Below, piece after piece: positions 54,146-63,950 of a DNA stretch of 64,000 nt; the first letter of the stretch is position 1; each line of letters begins with the position of its first letter. The notes below the pieces were generated by a model. It was not told where the DNA came from. It did no database searches and saw only the letters and a list, made by a program, of their open reading frames with translations. The translations under genes and the position numbers were made by a program. The DNA comes from Pollenia angustigena (lineage: Eukaryota; Arthropoda; Insecta; Diptera; Polleniidae): assembly GCA_930367215.1 (NCBI GenBank), contig OV884057.1:106603284-106667283 (forward strand), read 5' to 3'.

Positions 54146-54301
54146 TATATCTTGATTTATATAAAACTTTAAAAAATGTTGAGGTTTTAGAGTTTTATTT
54201 AAAAAAATTCCCGCTAAATTAAATATTTAGCGGTTTCTAGCGGTTTTGACGTCCGATTTGGCGGAAATTGTTCAAAAAAAGTTGGCAACAGTGCATACAA
54301 C

Positions 54302-55365
54302 TGTCCATGTGAGATAACTGGATACTTTAAATTCACTCCACAAATTCCTTATGATTGGCCTTGCGCCTTATTAATAGTATCCGCAAACCCAAGCCGAACA
54401 GGGAACTGAAGTCGTTTGAATTCAAATGGCATATCAGACGGAATCATTGGGATGCGTAGAATGAATTAATATTCGCCTTTGAATTTTCCAGTTAAAATAG
54501 TAGCTTCAATTACATAAGCCATCAACCTTTTAATAGCAAGTCTTGTGCCATTTACCAATCGGGGTTGATTGATATTGCGAAGCATAATAGTGACTCCAAT
54601 TTTCAACTGGAGATTATGCGGAGGCAATCCTGGTAAATCCAACGAATTCAAAAATTCTGTTGGATAATTTACAACATCTTCTACATTGGTAACAGTATCT
54701 AAAGACTTGTGCGAAACCAATTCGCCAAGAATCTTTGATTGTATAGCCACATTTAATTCACTAACATCTTTTTTCTTTGCCGCTAAAATTGCTCTGTCAC
54801 TCAACCATGTATGGAATGTATGTATATTTTTGTGCTATGTTAGGGAACACACGTTCAATAAATTCCTCTTTTGACTGTACGAAATTGCAAAAATCATTTG
54901 GCAATGTTATCAATCAAGTGTCATTAACAGGCATTGCACCATTCCCAATTTCCAGCATTTGCTTAGAGAACTTATCAGCAGATGGATGATTCTGCAACTG
55001 AACACGAACGTTAGTAGTGAGTTTCAATGTTTTTACAAATCTCCATAAGCATGAACCCTTTAAGCAAGCGTAAATTTCATCGGCAGCTGTCGATCTCGGA
55101 ATGACCGGCAATGTTTGCCTAAAATCGCCTGACAATAAAATCAAGGCACCACCAAACAACTCTTAATTACCCCTTAATTCGCCTAGTGCATTCATCCCGA
55201 ATAATGATACCGCAACGTTTCAATAATTTTGCCGTTCCTTATGTTTTTGAAACGTTACTTGTGGATGTTTCATTAACTTGGTAATTCAATGGCAATTTCA
55301 AAGCAGAATGTGCTGTGCGACCACCATCTAACAAAGTGGCTGCAATGCCAGTAGATGCCTTTCAG
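54302..55365 (-). pseudogene. Helitron helicase (PIF1-like)
   Basis: In order: ASTGIAATLLDGGRTAHSALKLP (about 55360-55290), WDEC-like IIRDECT, GGALILLSGDFRQTLPVIP (motif III, 55155-55100), TNVRVQLQ, then 54804-54466 RAILAAKKKDVSELN, LKIGVTIMLRNINQPRLVNGTR, and at about 54420-54340 [18 protein letters not shown] (Walker/motif V region). At least three frame breaks. The motifs unambiguously place it in Helitron helicases. Confidence 0.88.
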
Positions 55366-56597
55366 TTTCTCAAAATACCTATTAACTTAAATTTGCAAAA
55401 TTTTCATGCACGAAAAAATACATGTTTCGAAATGAAAGCAGTGTTTACTTAAATGGCTATAACTCATGAAGATGTGATTTAAAATACCTAAGTAGCTAGA
55501 TTAAAGTAATGGTTTGACGAAAATCGAATTGTAATGAATTTAAAAACTAATTCAATTTCAATTTTTCAAAATATTAAGTCAAATTCGAAAAATTTCCTTG
55601 CAAAAAAAAATACATGTTTCGGAATAAATGCACTAAAATACTAATAAATAAATAAATAAATAAAATGGCTATAACTCGTGAACTATACACATTTGAAGAC
55701 CGTTGATACATAAAAACCTTGGTTTTGACGTCACCTTCCAGAAACATAATCGGTTCACGCATTACAGAGAACATCTATTACTAACACAATGCAACTTTTT
55801 TTATACATGGGCATATCCCCAGAATGGTCTACCATGATGAAAAAATAAAATGTTGATTATCATCGTCTTTTATTGTTTATTATTATAAAAAAGTCTTTGC
55901 TCTTATAAAAGAATGGTTTCATAGCATATCTCAGCTGTTTTACTTGAGGAAATTGGGCTTGAAACTGGAAAATTTTATATTTTTCTGTATTTTCTTCTTC
56001 TAAAGATATTTTTATATTCTTATTTTACATGCCAGTAATATGTTATGTTTACATTCTTTCTTCATAATCTCTCCATTATAATACATTGCAAAGGGAGTAT
56101 TGTTTTTCTTTGTTAAGGAAATTTGAAGAGACTTGTAGGAAAATGCGTGGTGATAATAATAAAAAGACATATGGAAAAATCGTACGTTCGCGACCGGTAA
56201 ATAAGCCAATTAAACAAAGCCCAAGAGATATATTTTATTTTGTTAATACTGGATGGAGACCTATAGGTATACATTAATGTATGTATACATTAATACACTT
56301 TTAAAATAAATTAATCACTTTTGAATATTCCGTTCCATTGCGCAGATTTTTACATTTCACTACTGTCAGCCAAAGTTGACTTCTATTTTATAACTCGTAT
56401 GTATTATGAAAACTTAAACTCGACATAGAGCACTAAACATAGAGCTACCCAAATGCTATCAAATCGAAAAAAATGCTAGGAAGTTTTGTTTTCTATATTA
56501 ATTGTACATCAAAAGCGTACATACGTACGTTCGTGACCCCAGGTAATGCACATATATATATAAGTACCTATATGACTGTGTTAATTATAATACTTAC
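55366..56597. other. Noncoding; presumed intron of the CD2BP2-like gene, with repeat copies
   Basis: 55798-56210 repeats the 19376-19660 sequence. A 63-codon plus frame at 56086-56277 is unrecognised. I did not find further CD2BP2 exons or the GYF domain here. Confidence 0.45.
55798..56210. repeat. Dispersed repeat shared with 19376-19660
   Basis: See the copy at 19376. This copy is longer and continues with CGTACGTTCGCGACC. Confidence 0.8.
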
Positions 56598-56968
56598 TTT
56601 TACCCAATCAATATTGTCCAGCCAATTATCCTTGATATCATTAGATTTATTAAAATGATAATGACCCTCCTTATCAAACTGTCCTTCTTCTAATTCTTCG
56701 CGCATATTAAATGGTGTAATCTTTACCTCATCCTGAAAGTTGGACACACCGTCCTCTTCGCCCTCAATGTCACTATCACATAGGTCTCCTCTAAAAAAAA
56801 CTTTATTTTTATTATGCAAATTAAATAATAACCTATGTGCATATACTTTTCGTATTCATCGCTATCCTCTTCATCAGAATCCAGTGTATGCTTTTTATTG
56901 CTTACATGAATATCTTGCAAGTTGTTATCATCGTCTTCATCCAAATTATATTTTCTTTTTGTGGACAT
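56598..56968 (-). CDS. holn1: CD2BP2/Lin1-like U5 snRNP protein, exons 1 and 2 only
   Basis: Minus strand. Exon 1 is 56968-56847 (ATG at 56968, 122 nt), donor GTATAT. A 56-nt intron ends TTTTTTTTAG. Exon 2 is 56790-56598 (193 nt), closing at donor GTAAGT after DNIDWVK. Together 105 codons with no break. KHTLDSDEEDSDE, KITPFNMREELEEGQFDKEG and WLDNIDWVK fit the N-terminal half of CD2BP2/Lin1 (human CD2 tail-binding protein 2, yeast Lin1, fly hole-in-one), a U5 snRNP protein with a C-terminal GYF domain in nuclear pre-mRNA splicing. The acidic and KITPF/WLDNIDW blocks are the conserved part. Remaining exons, including GYF, are not found in the window. A P-element end lies about 60 bp upstream of the ATG. 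Confidence 0.85.
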
Positions 56969-57026
56969 GCCTTAATTTATGCAGACTTCTTTAACAAATG
57001 CAATTTTGGAACACTGCTGTACAAAC
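56969..57026 (-). promoter_or_regulatory. Short 5' flank of the CD2BP2-like gene
   Basis: Only 58 bp separate the start codon from the P terminal repeat, so the original promoter or 5' UTR has been separated by the insertion or lies within or beyond it. Confidence 0.5.
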
Positions 57027-57093
57027 CATGGTGGAATAAACAGGTGGCATCGTTACGGCCATGGTGAAATAATTAGAAGGTGGTAGCACTACG

Positions 57094-57689
57094 GAATGTA
57101 TTATTTTTTGCTCGATTCGTGGTGAACTTTCATAATGTCAAAATTATTTCCTTTTTTACGGTAATGTCAAAATATTGTTAATTTTCAAAATAATTTGTGA
57201 TAAAAAAAATATTTGTGCGGGATTTTATCCAAAATATTGATATATAATTCAATTTTAAATTAAAAAAAGGACGTATTGTTTAAAAAACGTGTTTTAGTTT
57301 TCGCAGAGGACAACTGAGTTTTATTAAAACAAAATCAATTAAAATTTTAAACTAAATTGAATTGTGCAAAAAGTTTAAAATATAACTTAAGTGAAATACC
57401 TATTGTGTTAAATAAGTGTTTTTTAAATTATTGCAAAGAACAACTTGTGTTTAATTAAAACCAATACTTTTTAAACGCTACATTCTGTTCAAAAAAGTTG
57501 TGAAAATTGTGCAAAAAGTTTGAAATATAACTTAAATTAAATACGGCTTGTGTAATAAAACTGATTTTTTGTTGTTTTTAATAAAAAATTAAAACCAATC
57601 GTTTACAACTTAACTTTTGGCATCGTGGTGGAGAACCAACAAAATAAACATAATTTGAACTGTGAAACCTTTGTGTTTGCTTTTCAAAA
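57094..57689 (+). promoter_or_regulatory. P-element leader with duplicated segment
   Basis: Two direct copies, about 57288-57405 and 57415-57545, share GAxAACTxGxGTTTxATTAAAAC, GTGCAAAAAGTTTxAAATATA and ACTTAAxTxAAATAC. Likely holds the P promoter between divergent genes; function inferred. Confidence 0.6.
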
Positions 57690-58854
57690 ATGCGTAAGTG
57701 TTTATTATGCGGCAAGGAAGATGTGCCTGGAAACGGCCCTTTTTTTAAACCTCCAAGAATCGCTACAATGAGTCAAAAGTGGAGTAAGTTGTGCGGTAAG
57801 ACGTTTAACACAGGCACAAGAATATGTATTAACCATTTTTTGAAAAGTGATATCATAGTCGTGGGACGTTTTACTCGTTTGTTGCCAAAAGCTATGCCAA
57901 TAGTCCCTGAAGTACAACAAATGTATGTGTCCAATAAGAACGTAATAGTGCCTGAAGTACAACAAGTGTATGTGCCCAATAAAACCACCATAATGCCTGA
58001 GATACAACAAATGTATATGCCAAATGGAAACCCCGATCTCAACTGCATAATAGAAAGGGCAGCAATACCTAACTGTATGCCACCTAAAACAAATTTACCG
58101 GGACTAAAATTGTTTACAAGAAAAGAACTGACGTCCACCGCTTCAAAGGTTTCAAAACCGAATTGTGAAGAAAAAGAGTCTCAAACTGACATGACGTACA
58201 TTGAAACTGTATTAAAAGAATACAAGGACAAAATTTATAAATTAGAAGCAGAAAATAAAGAACTTCGATTCCAGCTGCAAACAAACGCTGCAATGAACTC
58301 CATAAAAAAGTTCTTTACAGAAGGACAAGTTCGAAGTCTAATGACGCCAGGCAATGTAAAATGGAAATGGGCCGATATATCCAACGCCATTTGCGTACAC
58401 GCAGCTGGTCCTAGAGCGTATAGACATATGTATGTTAAAGGGTATCCTCTACCTCATGTAACGACCTTACAACGGTGGTGCCGCAAAATCGACGTTACGG
58501 AAGGAATTCTGCACAAGACGATAGAGTTTATGCGACAAACGACTTATTTATCGTCAGAAGAAAAGATATGCGTTTTGGCATTTGATGAAATGAAGGTAGA
58601 GGAAACCTTTGAGTACGACGCTATTAATGATGTGGTACGAAAGCCAGCAAACTACGTCCAAGTTGTTATGGCACGAGGCTTAAGAAAGTCATGGAAACAG
58701 CCCGTATTTTACAACTATGACTGCAAAATGACAACTGATATTTTAAACGCCATAATAATACAATTGTATGACTGTGGATTTCCTGTTGTCGCTGTTGTGT
58801 GTGACATGGGCCCGACAAACCGTAGATTGTTAAAAGAATTAGGTGTTACTACAG

Positions 58855-59386
58855 GTAAGTTAAATACATACGGATGAATACAACGCAAATACGCCACTTA
58901 ATCTTAACACACTTCTCACACTTTCTAGGCGATAACTACGGTAAATGTTTTGTTCTCTCTTCAATATAGAACAACAAAGGAAATTCCTTAAAAAGGGTAA
59001 TTAAAACGTAATTTTTTAATTAATTTTAATAACTATTCATGCATATAAATCTTTTTTGTATATATTATTTTGCTTGGTTTTGGTTCATCATAATCTTCGT
59101 AACTTAATTTGGTTTTAGTTAAGGTTCATACATAAGAATCATCGGTTTCGTGTATATAATTTTGCAAAGTTTTAGTTTAGCAATTTGCATAAGAAGCATG
59201 ATTTGTCTACATATATTTATATGCATACATATACATTTATAAGCTTCATCTACATTTAAGATTCATAAGCTAATCTTATTAATAAACTTTGGTGGTTTTT
59301 CATTTCATTAATTTTAAAACATAAAACACAAAATTACACAACAATCTATCTTTTTAATTTTAAAATTAATACATTATTTTCTGTAG
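58855..59386 (+). other. P-element intron 1
   Basis: 532 nt, donor AG/GTAAGT, acceptor TTTTCTGTAG. Stops in all frames. Longer than the corresponding fly intron; nothing else recognised in it. Confidence 0.8.
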
Positions 59387-60235
59387 AAAAACCATGGTTT
59401 CCAAACCCTGCAAACCGAGAGGAACAAGTGTTTACATTCTTGGATGCACCACATCTTTTAAAACTAACGCGGAATCATTTTTTTGATACAGGGTTAATTT
59501 ATAATAACTGCTTTTTAAGTCCGCGCACCATTTCCGACTTGCTGAGCTTAACAAAGAAGTCGGACCTTTCTATCACTTATAAAATAAGTGAAGAACACCT
59601 TTCTGTGAAAGGAGTCGGTATGTCAAAATTACAGAAAAAAATAATTTTTAAAAATAAAACGGTTTAAATAATTTCAGGAAGACAAAAGGTTAAACTGGCT
59701 GCACAGCTCTTTTCGCATACAACAGCCAGTGCTATAAAGAGATGTAATTCGTTGGGGATGGGCATTTATGAACCAATCAACACGTCTGAATTCTTTCAGT
59801 TAGTTAACGACTGGTTTGATGTTCTGAATTCCAAGATGAATACATATAATTACCCAGGCAAAGTATGTACCTACTTTATTTTTGCATTTTACCAAGTATT
59901 GTATTGTAGATTTGATTTTTCTTCTAAGGAACCCTATGGTATTTCGTATGAAAATCAAAAGCATACCATAGATCGTATGATAAACGTAATGACAAGACCC
60001 ATTGTGCCGGGAAAGAAAACGTTGGACCCATTTCAAAAAGGTATCATCACTACCAACAACGCACTGGAGATGTTGCTGAAATATGTTGAAAGGTACGGCA
60101 TGAGATATATTATAACCAGCCGTCTTAACCAAGATGTCTTGGAGAATTTTTTTGGAGCAATCCGCAGCAAGGGGGGATTAAACGACCATCCTTCGCCGCA
60201 GCAGTTTAAATACAGGTTACGAAAGTACATACTGG

Positions 60236-60320
60236 GTATGTTTGAAAATGTCTAACGGAACATCGTAAAAAAATCCACTATTTTCATTTATGTATTTTAT
60301 TTGCTTTTTTCTTATTTCAG
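60236..60320 (+). other. P-element intron 3
   Basis: 85 nt, donor GTATGT, acceptor TTTCAG. In the fly P element retention of this intron in the soma yields a shorter repressor; here retention would end translation at 60255. Confidence 0.75.
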
Positions 60321-60956
60321 CAAGAAATAGCGAGCATCTAAATGGCATGGGAAATGTCGAGACTGACAACACAAATTGGTTGGACAGTAACGGCAAATGC
60401 GTGTCCGTAATACACAGCCAAGTTTCCTCTGATACCTTGGACGACGATGATATCTTTAATGAGATAATTTCAGAAGATGAGAGCTTCGATAGTTGTTTTG
60501 TTTCTCAAAATAATGACGACTTACCCAATGACCTATACGGTTCGAATCTAGATGACATTGGCATTCTGCAAGATGATGCTTTAGAATATATAGCTGGTTA
60601 TATTATTCGAAAGCTCAACCTTGTAGAATACAAATGTAATCAAGATTATAATACGTGGGTTGATCAGGTGTCAAAAGGATTTTTAAAAAAGCCTAAACCA
60701 GACTTTGTCGTGCAATTTAGAAAATTAGAAGCAATTTTCTATAAAAAAAAATGGAAGTAATATCTCACATGAGCGCAACCTTCACAAACACCTGGTCGAA
60801 GAAAGTACGTGTGTCGATTTGCGTGAAGACATACGAAAATTGTTTTATAAATGCCGTATTCACTTCCGAATACGTAACTTAAACAAAAGATTAAAACTTA
60901 AAAAGGCTAAGCAGCGAATAGTCGGATTTAAGAAACTTATAAAAATAAACTTGTAA

Positions 60957-61557
60957 ATTTTAAAAAGTAAGTACAAATTAATAATTCAGTTTTTAAATAT
61001 ACATATATATTTTTATTTATTTCAGTCTCCTGCATTTTAGTAATTGTGTTTTTGTTATTTTTTTTGTTACATCGTGGATTAGGCCTACAGGGGAAACCAC
61101 GTTAAAAAAAACGCGCCAAGTACACTACCTCAAAGGTGGCGTGGAAACGTGTACACTTGCAATATATCTTGATTATTTAGTGGGTATTAACTCAAAATTT
61201 AAAAATTTTCAGAAGAAGCAAAACAAATTTCAATTTATCATTAAAGGCATATGAAAAACAATTTTTAAACCAACCGTCTTATTACCAAAATGTAGACAAA
61301 ATAGCACGATATTGAATATCAGTTGTCCATTTTTTCAAATTGTAAAAAAATACAAATTTTGTGTGAATACCCTCTAAACGGAGTTTATTGTACTATTTTT
61401 GTTCTTTTTAAAGTATTTGAAATTTTTTACTCTTACATTATTATAACATTGCCCAAACTTTCTTTTAAAAATTAATTATTTTTTTTTTTACCAATGAAAC
61501 ACTTTTTAGTTTAGAAAACCTGTTGTACACTTTATTTTGAAGCACAATATAATACAT

Positions 61558-61564
<7 letters not shown>
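60957..61564. other. 3' flank of the P gene, AT-rich
   Basis: Expected to contain the P 3' UTR and terminal repeat. I see neither; CGTGG-containing stretches at 61072-61152 do not match the left end. Confidence 0.4.

Positions 61565-61633
<69 letters not shown>
61565..61633. repeat. (TA)n microsatellite, about 34 units
   Basis: Uninterrupted TA dinucleotides. Long open frames reported across it are meaningless. Confidence 0.97.
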
Positions 61634-61635
<2 letters not shown>

Positions 61636-61931
61636 TCCCTTGATTTCTCTACAGCAAATAGTGGACTTCTTACTATCATTGCTGCCACTTGTTGTTGAGT
61701 ACCCATATGAAAATGCGTTGAGAATTATTGAGTATTGAAAAGTAGTAACATTTGCCAGCACATATTGTTTATCCGATTTAAGTAATTTATCAAAAGTTAA
61801 TACTGATACATATACAATGTGAAAAGCAATACTGATATACAACTGTTTGTTTTTACAATAATTTTGTCATTGACATAATATGAACGGGGACTTACAAACG
61901 CATTACATGTAGCAAAAAGAAGCTAAAGTGG

Positions 61932-62441
61932 TATGTTCTGTAAATCGAAATGAAGTGGATTTGAAATCGAACAAATTTTGAAAACGAACAAATTTTGAAA
62001 ACGAACCTACAAAGAAAGTTCTTAAAAATATTCCTTTTTCTATAGTCCTTTATATTTTAAGTACCAATTATATTTAGTCGCAATTTACACTACGGACATT
62101 TCTTGCCGGATAGACGAAGTTTGATGGCGATGGGTCGAAAAGGTAGAGTGTGTAGTACATGACTATCTGTACTGGACATTTTTCATTTCTCTTTCTTACT
62201 TTTCGTAGTTTACATACAAGTATTAATTTCTGTCTGACTTCTAATGTTTCATACTTATGTAAACGCTTCAGGTAAGATTAAAAGAGAATTCAAGAAATGT
62301 CCGGCAAGAAATGTCCCTAGTGTAAATTGGGACTTACAAGAACAACTCTTTAACACAGCCAAATCTACAGTACTTTTGTAAATAACTTAAATCAAAATTT
62401 CGCTCGATATTAATTCCACTTCATTTCGATTTGTAGAACAT
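61932..62441. mobile_element. 510-bp MITE hosting a second MITE
   Basis: Inverted ends ATGTTCTGTAAATCGAAATG and ATGTTCTACAAATCGAAATG (right, inverted), followed by AAGTGGAxTT on both. Confidence 0.8.
62077..62333. mobile_element. 257-bp MITE, PIF/Harbinger-like, nested
   Basis: Inverted ends GTCGCAATTTACACTACGGA and GTCCCAATTTACACTAGGGA (right, inverted), continuing with CATTTCTTGCCGG on both. TTA flanks both (62074-62076, 62334-62336). Confidence 0.88.
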
Positions 62442-62659
62442 GCCCGATTCAGTTTTGGTATTGCGCAAAACGCAATGATGTGACAATTACAATTCTTTGT
62501 GCTTTGTTGTTGGATTACAAGCAAAAGCTATAATATTTTGCATTTTCACTTCCGCAAGACCATTTTCATCAAACACTAAACTCCGCTAATGTGAAAGCTT
62601 ATACATACGCATATGTAAAATTAAATTTTCTCCGTCAATAATGTATGACACACTGAAAG
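62442..62659. other. Spacer
   Basis: No feature seen. Confidence 0.3.
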
Positions 62660-63710
62660 GGCAAAAGTGCACTTTACGGGGCGTACGAAAAAAAAAAAAA
62701 AAAAAAAATTGGACCCCCTCTGGAATACAAAAAGAAAAAAATCAAAACTAAAATTTAAGGGGGCTGAGGCCCCTGGGACCCCATGGATCAAAAAAAGCGG
62801 CCCGCCCACTTAGTGGTATGTGTGGGTACTCAAATTAAAGGAAATTGTGTAAAAAACACGAAATTAATAAAATTTAGGTCGAGCGGGAATTATAGGTCCC
62901 TCTGGGGGGTAAAATATAGCCCCTCGCACCCTTATAACTATGTGTGGGTACTCGAATGAAAGGTATTTTGCTTACGATTGTATTGTTTAAGGGAATAGCA
63001 ACGTAGACAAACAATTTGTTATAAAAATCGCGGGATTTTTTTTATTTTTTTGTAACTAAAGCTTTTCTGTATAGCCGGCCTTCGGCCGGGCGCAAAGATT
63101 TTTTCCTCTATGGTATAACAAAGACCGGCTTCGCTAACTAAAGCTTTTCTGTATAGCCGGCCTTCGGCCGGGCGCAAGGATTTTCTCCTCTATGGTATAA
63201 CAAAGACCGGCTTCGCTAACTAAAGCTTTTCTGTATAGCCGGCCTTCGGCCGGGCGCAAGGATTTTCTCCTCTATTGTATAACAAAGACCGGCTTCGCTA
63301 ACTAAAACTTCTCTGAATATAAAAGATACATAAATTAACCTAGAGAGGAACATATTAAACGAATACAAAAACAAAATACATATTTGCAATCGTGAGCAAA
63401 TTACCTTTAATTTGAGTACCCACACAGATATACATAAGTGTTATGGGGGGGGCACTTTTTTTGCCCCAGAGGGCCCTAGAAGAGCCGCCGACCAAAAATG
63501 TTATTATTTTTGTTTTTGTTGCACAATTACCTTTAATTTGAGTACCCACACATACCATTTAGTGGGCGGGGCGGTTTTTGGACCCAGGGGTCCCCACGGG
63601 CCTCAGCCCCCTTAAATATTAATTTTGGTATTTTTTTTTTTAATTCTGGATCGGGTGGCATATTTTTTATAATTTTTTTTCGTACGCCCCGTAAAGTGCA
63701 CTTCAGCCCA
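62660..63710. mobile_element. Inverted-repeat element with 82-bp minisatellite
   Basis: Ends are inverted: AAGTGCACTTTACGGGGCGT at 62665 and its reverse at 63685-63704, then CGTACGAAAAAA, GGGGGCTGAGGCCC and GTGTGGGTACTCAAATTAAA in both arms. GC-rich for this region. Related fragments at 24817, 49920-50340. Confidence 0.75.
63054..63310. repeat. 82-bp tandem repeat, just over three copies
   Basis: Units start at 63054, 63136, 63218 and 63300 with AACTAAAxCTT. Each contains the hairpin GCCGGCCTTCGGCCGGGCGC and a second GCCGG/CCGGC inverted motif. Confidence 0.93.
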
Positions 63711-63719
63711 CTGAAAGCA

Positions 63720-63950
63720 TCATGAGCTACATGACCAAACCGGCACCCGAACTGATAAAGTTTGGAAGTTTTTTAAATCCATTGTTGGCGTTTGTCCATA
63801 AGTTAAAAAGAAACGTCCAGCGTCACAACAGTAAGCTAATTGTAAAGACATTTGTATAAAAGCATCCGGTGAAAGACGATATCTCTTCACCTTTGCCATA
63901 TTACTCGTGTAATAAAATTCTTTGATCAATGTCCTGTTGATCACAGACAT
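63720..63950 (-). pseudogene. Fragment of a choline/carnitine acyltransferase-family gene
   Basis: Minus strand. Between about 63935 and 63800 the translation LSPDAFIQMSLQLAY, then AGRFFLTY, fits the conserved block near the C-terminus of the COT family (carnitine acyltransferases of mitochondria and peroxisomes transfer acyl groups to carnitine), where SPDAFIQ.ALQLAY precedes LTYE. Homology stops right after LTY, where the family has EASMTRLFREGRT; here an unrelated GQTPTMDLKN tail runs to TGA. No splice donor is evident at the break. So this is a broken or captured exon rather than a working gene. The upstream exons would be beyond position 64000. Confidence 0.5.

Larger units (their letters stand above)
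51311..54293. mobile_element. 2983-bp hAT-type element inside the Helitron
   Basis: TIR CACTGTTGCC and inverse GGCAACAGTG, with perfect 8-bp duplication CATACAAC (51303-51310, 54294-54301). Subterminal CGCTAAATCTAGCG-type motifs at both ends. Removing it rejoins the helicase at SHGQ-LYVACSRVG. No transposase seen. Confidence 0.9.
51124..55365 (-). mobile_element. Helitron fragment, split by hAT element
   Basis: Minus-strand PIF1-type helicase pieces lie at 55365-54302 and 51303-51190. On the minus strand the 3' end reads a short hairpin (GCAC...GTGC) then CTAG followed by T at 51124, matching the Helitron 3' terminus (CTRR) and A/T insertion. The 5' part, including the Rep nuclease, is missing. 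Confidence 0.75.
57027..60956 (+). mobile_element. P-family DNA transposon, right end not found
   Basis: The left end shows two consecutive P-type terminal repeats: CATGGTGGAATAAACAGGTGG at 57027 and CATGGTGAAATAATTAGAAGG at 57060, both like the CATGATGAAATAACATAAGG end of the fly P element. The sequence before the outer one, GTACAAAC, resembles the known P target consensus. A four-exon transposase gene follows. No matching inverted repeat is seen to the right of 60956, so that end is lost or too diverged. The leader 57288-57545 is an imperfect duplication of about 125 bp. Confidence 0.85.
57690..60956 (+). pseudogene. P-element transposase, THAP domain, four exons, frameshift near the end
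   Basis: Exons 57690-58854, 59387-59617, 59678-60235, 60321-60956, all with GT/AG junctions in phase 1. THAP zinc finger C4, C7, C46, H49 binds the element ends. Residues 72-112 are three near-repeats of VPEVQQMYV. Coiled coil at about 170-198. RNase H-like catalytic region with D299 (AFDEMK) and D372 (CDMGPTNR). Exon 2 gives EKPWFPNPANREEQVF and DAPHLLKL; exon 3 gives the FFGAIRSKGG block; exon 4 gives ARNSEHLNGMGN and DALEYIAGYIIRKL. At a nine-A run (60743-60751) the frame ends at 60758-60760; one indel would carry it to the TAA at 60954-60956, ending in the basic RIRNLNKRLKLKKAKQ tail. The overall order matches the fly P transposase. If intron 3 is kept, the protein stops after LGMFENV. 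Confidence 0.9.

Noticed and set aside
56086..56277. Plus-strand frame beside the CD2BP2-like gene
   Set aside because: Overlaps the dispersed repeat shared with 19376-19660; not conserved in frame there.
59858..59904. Possible 47-nt intron (GTATGT...TGTAG) inside P exon 3
   Set aside because: Splicing it would give an immediate stop, whereas reading through keeps the frame with the downstream conserved block.
61080..61152. Candidate P-element right terminal repeat
   Set aside because: Only short CGTGG/CCACG matches; no CATGGTG-like end in inverted orientation.
61465..61842. 125-codon frame on the minus strand
   Set aside because: It is translated TA microsatellite (Tyr-Ile repeats).
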